A DNA stretch of 64,000 nt from an uncultured Paracoccaceae bacterium (GTDB lineage: Bacteria > Pseudomonadota > Alphaproteobacteria > Rhodobacterales > Rhodobacteraceae), in contig CANNFA010000005.1 in the NCBI GenBank assembly GCA_947503765.1, positions 210,490 to 274,489 of the forward strand, read 5' to 3'. The stretch's first letter is position 1. The number at the start of each line of letters is the position of its first letter. This document shows, piece by piece, positions 27,098 to 34,677 of the stretch. The notes beneath the pieces are model-generated. The model worked only from the letters and a program-made list of their open reading frames with translations, was not told the DNA's origin and ran no database searches. The position numbers and the translations under genes are program-made.

Positions 27098-27122
27098 CGT
27101 ATTGAACGGGGGGAATGCCGCA

Positions 27123-28340
27123 ATGGCGACGACACCGAGAGAGAATTTCAAGGCCGCGATGAACGGCGGAGCCCCCGAATGGGTGCCGCTGGACATGGGC
27201 AAGCATATCGGCTCGATCCACAAAAAGCATTACGCGCGCCTTGCCGCGCTGCTGCCCGAGCTGGATCTGAAGAACGGCGACGTGATCCTTGACCGCATGG
27301 CGCAGACCCTGGTCCCGGACGAGGCGCTGCTGCGGCATTTCAACGTCGATTTCCGCTGGCTGGTGCCGAACTGGGTGCAGGTCACGGAACGCGAGGGCCT
27401 GGACGGCTATTTCGACATGTGGGGCGTGCCCTACAAGGGCGCGGACGGCGACCATTACGCCGTAGACAGCCAGACGAAGGCGCCGCTCGCGGATGCCGAG
27501 ACGCCCGCCGATATCGACGCCTATGACTGGCCCGACCCGGACGATCCCGCGCAATTTGCCGGGCTGGGGGAACGCGCGCGCGAGCTTTACGAGACGACGG
27601 GCTACGTGCTGGGCGCCGACGCGATCAAGGCCGGCCCGCTGATGTCGGCGCTGCAGATGCGGGGCTATGAGCAGTATTTCATGGACATGGTCATCAATCC
27701 CGACCTGTCCGACGCGCTGCTGACGAAGATCACCGACCTTCTGTGCCGCATGTGGACGCGGTTCATGGACGAGGTCGGCCCCTATGTGCAGATCGCCTAT
27801 GTCACCGACGATCTGGGCACGCAGACCTCGCTGCTGCTGTCGCCGAAGCTGTACCGCAAGCGGATCAAGCCGTTCCACACGCAGCTGCACCAGCACATAA
27901 AGTCCTGCGCGGACGTCAAGCTGATGATGCACACGGACGGCGCCGTTCTGCCGCTGATCGAGGACCTGGTCGAGACCGGGGCGGACATCCTGAACCCGGT
28001 GCAGACCTCGACCGCCGGAATGGACGACACCGCCGCGCTGAACGCGAAGTTCGGCGGCCACATCGGCTTTCACGGGGCGATGGACGTGCAGCAGATGATG
28101 CCGGGCGCCACCATGGCGGAACTGCGCTGGGAAATCGCGCGGCGGATGACCGATCTGGGCGCGAATGGCGGCTACATCATCGCGCCGTGCCACAATATCG
28201 GCCATGACATCGCGCCGGAAACCACGCTGGCCTTCTTCGACATGGTGCAAAAGATGGGCCGCTATCCGCTGGCGCTGGACGAGGCGCTGGCCACCAACGC
28301 CTCCTTCTTCGAGCGGCTGAACCGCGAGGGTGCGGCATGA
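27123..28340 (+). CDS. Uroporphyrinogen decarboxylase-fold methyltransferase (MtaA/MtbA superfamily)
   Basis: This 405-residue protein has the UroD/MtaA barrel. In place of the usual His-x-Cys zinc motif it has His270-Thr-Asp272 (MMHTDGAV), with Cys356 in APCHNIGHD as the distal ligand candidate. It is the probable substrate-specific methyltransferase that demethylates a methoxy, methylamine or methylthio compound onto the corrinoid protein. The start at 27123 is chosen because the domain begins at TPRENFKAAM, and a G-rich stretch precedes the ATG. The stop overlaps the HpcH aldolase start (ATGA). Confidence 0.78.
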   Translation: MATTPRENFKAAMNGGAPEWVPLDMGKHIGSIHKKHYARLAALLPELDLKNGDVILDRMAQTLVPDEALLRHFNVDFRWLVPNWVQVTEREGLDGYFDMWGVPYKGADGDHYAVDSQTKAPLADAETPADIDAYDWPDPDDPAQFAGLGERARELYETTGYVLGADAIKAGPLMSALQMRGYEQYFMDMVINPDLSDALLTKITDLLCRMWTRFMDEVGPYVQIAYVTDDLGTQTSLLLSPKLYRKRIKPFHTQLHQHIKSCADVKLMMHTDGAVLPLIEDLVETGADILNPVQTSTAGMDDTAALNAKFGGHIGFHGAMDVQQMMPGATMAELRWEIARRMTDLGANGGYIIAPCHNIGHDIAPETTLAFFDMVQKMGRYPLALDEALATNASFFERLNREGAA

Positions 28341-29101
28341 CCCCGAACGCCCGTTTCAAGGCGCGGCTGACCGCGCGCGACCCGATGGTCGGCTGCTTCA
28401 TCAAGACGCCGCAACCGTCCGTGATCGAGGTGCTGGGCGCCTCGCCGCTGGATTTCCTGGTGCTCGACGCGGAACACTCGCCGTTCGACCGCGCGGCGAT
28501 CGACCTGTGCGTTCTGGCGGCGCGCGCCGTGGAGGCCGCGCTGCTGGTGCGGGTGCCGGACGGGTCGGCCTCGACCATCCTCGGCGTGCTCGATTGCGGC
28601 GCGGCGGGCGTTGTCGTCCCGCATGTGACCAGCGCCGCGCAGGCCCGCGATCTGGCCCGCGCGATGCACTACGTCCCCGGCGGGCGCGGCATCGCCGGCA
28701 CCACCCGCGCCGGCGGCTACGGCGCGCGCGCCCTGGCCGAGCACCGCGCCGCCGCGCAGGACGAGGTGTCGCTGATCTGCCAGATCGAGGACCGCGAAGG
28801 CGTGGACTGCTTCGAGGATATCGCCGCCACCCCGGACGTGGACGCGCTGTTCGTCGGGCGCGCCGACCTGGCCGTGTCCTACGGGATGGACGATTTCTTT
28901 GCCCCCGAAATCGCCGCGATCTGCGGCGACGTGCTGGGCGCCAAGGGCGCGGCCACCGGCCTGTTCTGCGCGCCGGGCGAGGATACGCGCCCCTGGCGGC
29001 AACGCGGCGCGAGCTTCGTCATCGCCGGCTCGGACCATTCGTTCATGGCGCAGGGGGCGAAGGCCCTGGCAGAGGCGGCACGCCGCGACACCGAAAGCTG
29101 A
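28337..29101 (+). CDS. HpcH/HpaI-family aldolase
   Basis: This 254-residue class II pyruvate-type aldolase has DAEHSPFD, a metal-binding Glu in CQIEDREGV and Asp in FVGRADLAVSYG. Such enzymes cleave 4-hydroxy-2-oxo acids to pyruvate (or glyoxylate) plus an aldehyde. Translational coupling to the UroD-like methyltransferase suggests the demethylated product is converted to a hydroxy-oxo acid and cleaved here. It is of normal family length. Confidence 0.85.
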   Translation: MTPNARFKARLTARDPMVGCFIKTPQPSVIEVLGASPLDFLVLDAEHSPFDRAAIDLCVLAARAVEAALLVRVPDGSASTILGVLDCGAAGVVVPHVTSAAQARDLARAMHYVPGGRGIAGTTRAGGYGARALAEHRAAAQDEVSLICQIEDREGVDCFEDIAATPDVDALFVGRADLAVSYGMDDFFAPEIAAICGDVLGAKGAATGLFCAPGEDTRPWRQRGASFVIAGSDHSFMAQGAKALAEAARRDTES

Positions 29102-29111
29102 GGAGACAGAG

Positions 29112-30368
29112 ATGGCATCCGATCTTCCCACCCCCGACCTTGCCCGCAACATCCGCATCATCGGCCATTCCGACCAGGGCGGGCGCGCCGACGGCATCCA
29201 GATCATGGTCTCGAACGGCTATGCCTATGTGGGGCACGTGTTCAACAATGGGTTTTCCGTGATCGACGTGCGCGATCCGAAGAACCCGCGCTTCGTGCGC
29301 CACATCCCGCAGCCCGAAGGCACATGGAGCCAGCATATCCAGACCTTCGGCGACATCATGATCGTCAACAACATGTGCGACATGCTGCGGGTCGAGACCT
29401 CGGGCGCCTTCGATCCGGGCGACTACTACATGGGCTCGGTTGCCGACAAGGTGGACATCACCGGGGGCGAGCGGCCCTATTCCGCCGGCATGCGCGTCTA
29501 CGACATCTCGAACCGTGCCGACCCGCGCGAGATCGCGTTCATGGAAGTGCCCGGCCTCGGCGTGCACCGCACCTTCTGGGATGGCGGCGACTGGGCCTAT
29601 ATCTCGGCCCTGCCGCCGGGCTTTTCCGACGACATCTTCATGGTGGTGGATTTCCGCAATCCCGAAAAGCCCGAGGTGATCAGCAAGCTCTGGCGCGAGG
29701 GGATGCATGTCGCCGGCGGCGAAACGCCGTGGTGGGATCCCAAATACCGCTACGCGCTGCACCACGCGATCGTGAAGGGCGATCTGGGCGCCGCCGCCTG
29801 GCGCGATGGCGGGCTGTCGCTGATCGACCTGTCGGACCGGCACAATCCGCGCTTCCTGAGCCACGACAACCCCTGCCCGCCCTTCGCCGGACACACCCAC
29901 AACACCCTGCCGCTGCCGGGGCGCGGGCTGATGTTCGTGGTCGAGGAAAGCCAGGCCGACAATTGCGAGGACGGGATCAAGCGCAACTGGGTCTATGACA
30001 TCAGCGTGCCGGAAAACCCGGTCTCCATCGCCACGACGATGCCCCCGGACGAGGAGGATTACAAGGCCAAGGGCGGCCAGTTCGGCCCGCATAACTGCCA
30101 CGAGAACCGGTCCGAAGGCTTCGTCAGCGAGGATCTGATCTTCGTCAGCTACCAGAATGCGGGGCTTCGGGTCTACGACATCTCGAACCCCTTCCGCCCA
30201 GAAGAGGTGGCGGCCTGCGTGCCCCCCGCCCCCGCGAAACTGATGGATTACCGCCCCAACCGCCCCGTGGTGGTGGACACGACCGATGTCTACGTGGACA
30301 AGCAAGGGTTGATCTACACCACCGACATGAATGCGGGGCTGACGATCATGGAAATGGACGGGATCTGA
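29112..30368 (+). CDS. Cytosolic LVIVD-type beta-propeller protein
   Basis: This 418-residue protein has repeated blocks of the LVIVD type: FSVIDVRDPKNPRFV, RVYDISNRADPRE, FMVVDFRNPEKPEVI, LSLIDLSDRHNPRF, WVYDISVPENPVS and RVYDISNPFRPEEV. It is probably a six- or seven-bladed propeller. There is no signal peptide. Clustered His residues (GVHRTF, LHHAI, GHTHNT, PHNCHE) could form a metal or ligand site on the propeller face. AGGAG at 29101-29105 precedes the ATG. The role in the pathway is unknown; lyase, hydrolase or binding functions all occur on propellers. Confidence 0.75.
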   Translation: MASDLPTPDLARNIRIIGHSDQGGRADGIQIMVSNGYAYVGHVFNNGFSVIDVRDPKNPRFVRHIPQPEGTWSQHIQTFGDIMIVNNMCDMLRVETSGAFDPGDYYMGSVADKVDITGGERPYSAGMRVYDISNRADPREIAFMEVPGLGVHRTFWDGGDWAYISALPPGFSDDIFMVVDFRNPEKPEVISKLWREGMHVAGGETPWWDPKYRYALHHAIVKGDLGAAAWRDGGLSLIDLSDRHNPRFLSHDNPCPPFAGHTHNTLPLPGRGLMFVVEESQADNCEDGIKRNWVYDISVPENPVSIATTMPPDEEDYKAKGGQFGPHNCHENRSEGFVSEDLIFVSYQNAGLRVYDISNPFRPEEVAACVPPAPAKLMDYRPNRPVVVDTTDVYVDKQGLIYTTDMNAGLTIMEMDGI

Positions 30369-31354
30369 TGGCAAAGGTTGTCGTATCGGGGAAAATCCAC
30401 CCGGACGGGATGGCGATCCTGCAAGCGGAACCGGGGCTGGAGATCGAGCTTTTCGACGATCCCGGCTCGCCGGTTCCAATGGAAAGCCTGGCGGGGGCCG
30501 ATGCGCTGCTGATCCGCTACGGTGTTCTGACGGCGGATCAGGCGGCTCAAATGCCGAACCTGCGCGTCGTGTCGCGTCACGGCGTCGGCTGCGACAACCT
30601 GCCGGCGGCAGAGCTTGCGGCGCGCGGCGTGCCCGTCACCATCGTCGGGCCGGTCAACGCGGTGTCGGTGGCCGAACAGGTACTGGCGATGATGCTGGCC
30701 CTGTCGCACCGGATCGTGCCCGGCGATGCGGCGGTGCGCGCGGGCGACTGGAACTGGCGCAACGGGCTGGTGATGGGGGAACTCGCGGGCAAGACACTGC
30801 TGCTGCTTGGCTTCGGCCGTATCGGGCGCGAAGTGGCGCGCCGTGCCGCCGCCTTCGACATGCAGGTGGCGGTGTTCGACCCCTTCGTGCCTGCGGATGA
30901 CATAGCCCGCGCCGGGTATCGCCCGGTCGCGGACTGGAAGGCCGAGCTGCCCGCCGCCGATTACCTGAGCCTGCACCTGCCGGCCACGCCGGACACGATG
31001 GGGCTGATCGGCGCGGGCGAACTGGCGCGGATGAAACCCACCGCCATCCTGATCAACGCCGCCCGCGGCGGGCTGGTGGACGAGGATGCGCTGGCCGAGG
31101 CTCTGGCCGGCCCGATGGCAGAGGGCGGCGCGGGGCTCGATTGCCTCGCCTCCGAACCGCCCCCCGCCGATCTGCCGCTCCTGACCCTGCCCAACGTGGT
31201 GTTCAGCCCGCATTCCGCCGCGCTCAGCGCCGAGGCGATCCGCGGCATGGGAACGGTCGCCGCGCAGAACGTGGTGGACGGGCTGAACGGCCGCCTGCGG
31301 CCCGAGCTGATCTTCAACCTTGCCGCGCTGAAAGAGGCGGGCCATGCGCCATGA
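30368..31354 (+). CDS. D-2-hydroxyacid dehydrogenase (NAD-binding)
   Basis: This 328-residue member of the D-isomer-specific 2-hydroxyacid dehydrogenase family has the Rossmann motif LGFGRIG, catalytic Arg in NAARGGLVDE and catalytic His in FSPHSAAL. It interconverts a D-2-hydroxy acid and a 2-oxo acid. It shares one base with the beta-propeller gene (TGATG) and lies downstream of the aldolase. It could oxidise the demethylated hydroxy acid before aldol cleavage or reduce the aldolase product. Confidence 0.87.
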   Translation: MAKVVVSGKIHPDGMAILQAEPGLEIELFDDPGSPVPMESLAGADALLIRYGVLTADQAAQMPNLRVVSRHGVGCDNLPAAELAARGVPVTIVGPVNAVSVAEQVLAMMLALSHRIVPGDAAVRAGDWNWRNGLVMGELAGKTLLLLGFGRIGREVARRAAAFDMQVAVFDPFVPADDIARAGYRPVADWKAELPAADYLSLHLPATPDTMGLIGAGELARMKPTAILINAARGGLVDEDALAEALAGPMAEGGAGLDCLASEPPPADLPLLTLPNVVFSPHSAALSAEAIRGMGTVAAQNVVDGLNGRLRPELIFNLAALKEAGHAP

Positions 31355-32078
31355 GATCCCGACCGAGGGGCGGATCCCGCTCCTCGACATCACCATCCCG
31401 ATCCACTGGGACAATCACGCGATCCTGATGTTCGGCATCTGGTTCGTGCTCGTGCCCGCGGCGGTGATGCTCCTGCGCTTCGGCAAGGTGCCGCCCGCCA
31501 CCTACGGCATTCCGCGCGGCACGTCGAAATGGGCCTGGCCGGAACTTTGCTGGACCCTGCACAAGCGCACGCTCTACACCGCCGTGGTTCTGGCCGTGGC
31601 GGGGGCGGGATTCGCCATGTTGCTCAGCGGCGGGTTTTCCGGCTCGCTGCATGCGTGGTTCGGGCTGGGGACGATCTTCCTTGGCGTGATGCAGGCGGTG
31701 TCGGCCTGGTTCCGCGGCAGCCATGGCGGCCGCAAGGATCCCGCCGCCGACCCCGAGGACCGCGCCACCTGGGGCGGCGATCATTTCGACATGCGCCCGC
31801 AACGCTGGTGGTTCGAGGCCTATCACAAGACGGCTGGCTATTTCACGCTGGTCCTGGCGCTGGGGGCCGTCGCGACGGGCCTGTCGCAATACTGGATGCC
31901 GGGCATCGCCATCGCGCTGGGGTTGATCGTGGCCGGCAGCCTGGTGCTGGCGGTGGTGCTGCAGGGACGCGGACACCACCACGACACCTACATGTCGGTC
32001 TATGGTAGCCACCCCGACCATCCGTTCAACAAGCGCCGGTTCGGGAGGATGCTGGACGAGCGCGGGCAGAAGCCCTGA
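31344..32078 (+). CDS. Cytochrome b561-like membrane protein
   Basis: This 244-residue protein has about five membrane segments and the spaced histidines of b561 electron carriers (IHWDNH, LHKRT, LHAWFG, YHKTAGY), able to hold two haems. A His-rich loop (GRGHHHDTY) follows the last membrane segment. It is last in the UroD-like operon and overlaps the dehydrogenase gene by 11 bases. It may pass electrons between the quinone pool and a periplasmic or membrane redox partner, or supply electrons for reactivating oxidised cobalamin. The second idea is speculative. Confidence 0.8.
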   Translation: MRHEIPTEGRIPLLDITIPIHWDNHAILMFGIWFVLVPAAVMLLRFGKVPPATYGIPRGTSKWAWPELCWTLHKRTLYTAVVLAVAGAGFAMLLSGGFSGSLHAWFGLGTIFLGVMQAVSAWFRGSHGGRKDPAADPEDRATWGGDHFDMRPQRWWFEAYHKTAGYFTLVLALGAVATGLSQYWMPGIAIALGLIVAGSLVLAVVLQGRGHHHDTYMSVYGSHPDHPFNKRRFGRMLDERGQKP

Positions 32079-32081
32079 CTT

Positions 32082-32765
32082 TCAGCGCGGGGTCTGATCG
32101 CGCGCGCCTTCGCGCGAAACCGTCAGCCCCAGCAGCGAATGCAGCGGCTGGAAACAGCCGGTATCGGTGACGCTCACGCCGGGACCGGCCGCATCGAACA
32201 CGCCCAGCAGCGCCTGCACACGCGCGGGATCCCAGACGCGGCGCGCGCCGCACAGATCACTCGCCTGGACCGGCACGCGGCGCAGCCTGATGCCGGGGTT
32301 CTGCGCCTGAAGCATCCGGTGCGCGTGGCGGCCAAGCGCGAACAGAACGTCGCCGGCCAGGTCGGACTGGACATGATGCGCGCCGTAATCGCCCCCCAGC
32401 CGGTCGAAGGCCGTGCCCTGCCCATAGCCCAGCGTCAGCAGATAGGCCGTCACCGCGCCGCCCGCCGCGACGTCGCGCGCCAGATCCGGCGCATCCAGCA
32501 TGACGCGGCCCGCAATGCAGACGCCGCCCGGCACGGGCCGCGCCGCCACCGGCGCGAAAAACGCCACGGGGCGCGCGAGCGCCGCGACGCACGCCCCTGC
32601 CCGGCCCAGCAAATCCTGCAATCCGGCCGCCGCCGCACCGCCCCGGGCCAGCGGGCGCGCATATTGCGCCTGCCGCCGCAGCCGCGGCAGCGCCACGTCC
32701 AGCAGACCGGCAAGCGGCACGTCATGGCGCGGCAGCATGGTGGCAGCGGAAGAATGAAAGGTCAT
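32082..32765 (-). CDS. Probable cobalamin-reactivation protein (methionine synthase activation domain-like)
   Basis: This 227-residue protein begins at 32765, ten bases after the corrinoid protein stop. The C-terminal part (about 145-220) has the pattern of the methionine synthase activation domain: a hydrophobic YLLTLGYGQG stretch, an R-x-x-P-x-Q-x-S-D-L-C turn where methionine synthases have a GYGACPD motif, and VSVTDTGCFQPLHSLLGL. No other corrinoid-system domain is seen. A role in reductive methylation of inactive cob(II)alamin would suit the aerobic context. The similarity is weak and judged by eye. Confidence 0.5.
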   Translation of the reverse strand: MTFHSSAATMLPRHDVPLAGLLDVALPRLRRQAQYARPLARGGAAAAGLQDLLGRAGACVAALARPVAFFAPVAARPVPGGVCIAGRVMLDAPDLARDVAAGGAVTAYLLTLGYGQGTAFDRLGGDYGAHHVQSDLAGDVLFALGRHAHRMLQAQNPGIRLRRVPVQASDLCGARRVWDPARVQALLGVFDAAGPGVSVTDTGCFQPLHSLLGLTVSREGARDQTPR

Positions 32766-32775
32766 GCCCGCGCCC

Positions 32776-33417
32776 TCAGGCCGCCAGCCCCAGCGCGCGC
32801 TTGACCGCCTTGACGGCACCCGGCGCATCCTCGCCAAAGGCATCGGCGCCGATCTTGTCGGCGTAATCCTGGGTGATGACGGCGCCGCCGATCACCACCT
32901 TGGCATGGTTGCAGGCCTGCCGCAGGTGATCGACAACGGTGATCATCTGCGGCTTGGTGGTGGTCAGCAGCGCGCTGAGACAGACCACCTGGTTGCCGCG
33001 CTTCACCGCGTTCTCGAATTCCTCGATCGGGACATCGACGCCCAGATCCTCGACCTCGAACCCGGCACCCTTGAGCATCATGACCACGAGGTTCTTGCCG
33101 ATATCGTGCAGATCGCCCTTGACGCTGCCGATCGCCACCCGTGCGAGCGGCTCGTGATCGGTGGCGGCGAGAACCGGTTCGATGATGTCGATCCCGCCCT
33201 GCATCGCGCGGGCGGCCACCAGCATCTCGGGCACGAAGATCTCGCCGGCCGAGAACTGGTCGCCGACCTCGCTCATCGCCGGGATCATCGTGTCGTTCAG
33301 CAGCACCGCCAGATCGGGGCCCTCGTCGCGCGCCCGCGTCACCAGCGCGACCACCGTCTCGCGGTCGCCGTCGCATATGGCTTCGAACAGCGCGTCCTTG
33401 TCGTCTTCGGTCAGCAT
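32776..33417 (-). CDS. Corrinoid (B12-binding) methyl-carrier protein, MtbC/MtgC-like
   Basis: This 213-residue two-domain protein has an N-terminal four-helix cap (about residues 5-85, with VGDQFSAGEIFVPEM) and a Rossmann-like cobalamin domain. The domain shows the D-x-H-x-x-G signature GDLHDIG, His104 being the lower axial ligand. Further markers are SALLTTT and VIGGAVIT. It is the methyl carrier between the substrate methyltransferase and the pterin-binding methyltransferase. It heads a two-gene minus-strand operon whose control region contains the best operator palindrome in the window. Confidence 0.93.
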   Translation of the reverse strand: MLTEDDKDALFEAICDGDRETVVALVTRARDEGPDLAVLLNDTMIPAMSEVGDQFSAGEIFVPEMLVAARAMQGGIDIIEPVLAATDHEPLARVAIGSVKGDLHDIGKNLVVMMLKGAGFEVEDLGVDVPIEEFENAVKRGNQVVCLSALLTTTKPQMITVVDHLRQACNHAKVVIGGAVITQDYADKIGADAFGEDAPGAVKAVKRALGLAA

Positions 33418-33466
33418 GGCCTTCGGGTCCGGTTCTGTGGCGTGTCAAAAGGGGGCGATTCTGTAT

Positions 33467-33482
33467 ATGAATGCGCATTCAT
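33467..33482. promoter_or_regulatory. Perfect 16-bp LacI-type operator between corrinoid gene and regulator
   Basis: ATGAATGCGCATTCAT is an exact palindrome lying 50 bases before the corrinoid protein start codon, in the divergent region with the LacI gene at 33625. A further half-site, TGAATGCGCA, overlaps the LacI gene's own start codon (33622-33631), which may allow autoregulation or be chance. Related sites occur at 26975, 27084, 6715 and 24780. Confidence 0.7.
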
Positions 33483-33624
33483 TAGCATGAATGAAATACC
33501 TGCGTCAACGCTGGTGGCAGGCGCCCCTGCAACCCGCACGGACCGGCAACCCGCAGGCGCGGCTTTTCAAACCCGCCGCGCCGCAGTAAGGATAAACGCT
33601 GTGTGAAGGCGGGAAAACGATTGA

Positions 33625-34677
33625 ATGCGCAAGACATCGGTCACGTCCTACGACGTCGCAAAGGCGGCCGGCGTCTCGCAATCGGCGGTGTCGCGGGCCT
33701 TTTCGCCCGGTGCATCAATCGCTGAGAAGACCCGGCAACGTGTGCTCGATGCCGCGCGCGAGCTGGGCTACCAGCCCAATGCCATCGCCCGCTCCATGTC
33801 CACCGCCCGGCAGGAGCCGAGCCAGAAATCCGGCATGGTCGGCATCGTCGTCACAAGGCTGGAGGATCCGTTCTTCGCCCATGCCATCGCCAATTTCAGC
33901 CGCCACCTTCAGGCGCGCGGCTGGCACATGCTGCTGTTCACGGTCGACAGTTCCGCCGAGGTGGACGAGGCGTTGAATTCGCTGATGCAATACCGGATCG
34001 ACGGCGTGATCATCCTGTCGGCGATCCTCAGCGATCACATGGCCCAGGTCTGCCGCGCGCAAGGCACGCCGGTCATGCTTTACAACCGCGACACAAAGGG
34101 GCTGGAGGTGAGCGCGGTCGGCATCGCCAACCACGAGGGGGGGCGGCTGGCCGCCGATATCCTGCTGGAGGCCGGGCACGAACGGATCGCCTTTGTCGGC
34201 GGCGATGCGGGCGACGAGACCTCGCGCGAACGCGAGGCCGGCTTTGTCCAGCGTCTGGCCGAAGCGGGGCTGACCCCGTTCCAGCGCGAAAGCGGCGATT
34301 ACACCTTTGTCAGCGGCCGCGAGGCGGGGCTGCGCCTGTTCGCCCGCCATGGCCGGCCCGATGCGGTGTTCTGCGCCAGCGACGTGATGGCGCTTGGCAT
34401 CCTGCATGCGGCGCGCTTCGATCTGGGGCTGCGGGTGCCGCTGGATTTCTCGCTGATCGGGTTCGACGACATTCCCGCCGCCGCGTGGCCCGGCCACCAG
34501 CTGACGACGATCCGCCAGCCCATTCGCCGGATGATCCGCGAGGCGGTGTCGATCCTGGCCGAAGCCATGGAAGCCCCCGGCGAGCCGCCCCACACGCGCC
34601 TGTTCCCCGGCACGCTGATCCTGCGCGACACGGTGCGCGGCATGGGCACGGCCAGCCTGTCGCCGGACGGTCAGTAG
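33625..34677 (+). CDS. LacI-family transcriptional regulator (corrinoid system)
   Basis: This 350-residue regulator has the N-terminal helix-turn-helix YDVAKAAGVSQSAVSRAF and hinge QPNAIARSMSTAR. An effector domain of the ribose-binding-protein type follows, with VSAVGIANHEGG and LIGFDDIPAAAWPGHQLTTIRQP. The DNA-reading residues are the same as in the LacI protein at 13830. It is divergent from the corrinoid protein operon and likely represses it and the 26896-27122 divergon through the shared palindromes. Its stop overlaps that of the convergent MFS gene by 7 bases. Confidence 0.9.
   Translation: MRKTSVTSYDVAKAAGVSQSAVSRAFSPGASIAEKTRQRVLDAARELGYQPNAIARSMSTARQEPSQKSGMVGIVVTRLEDPFFAHAIANFSRHLQARGWHMLLFTVDSSAEVDEALNSLMQYRIDGVIILSAILSDHMAQVCRAQGTPVMLYNRDTKGLEVSAVGIANHEGGRLAADILLEAGHERIAFVGGDAGDETSREREAGFVQRLAEAGLTPFQRESGDYTFVSGREAGLRLFARHGRPDAVFCASDVMALGILHAARFDLGLRVPLDFSLIGFDDIPAAAWPGHQLTTIRQPIRRMIREAVSILAEAMEAPGEPPHTRLFPGTLILRDTVRGMGTASLSPDGQ

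Noticed and set aside
33622..33635. A full LacI operator overlapping the regulator's own start codon
   Set aside because: Only the left half (TGAATGCGCA) matches; the right half does not. The match also coincides with coding sequence, so it is noted as a half-site only.
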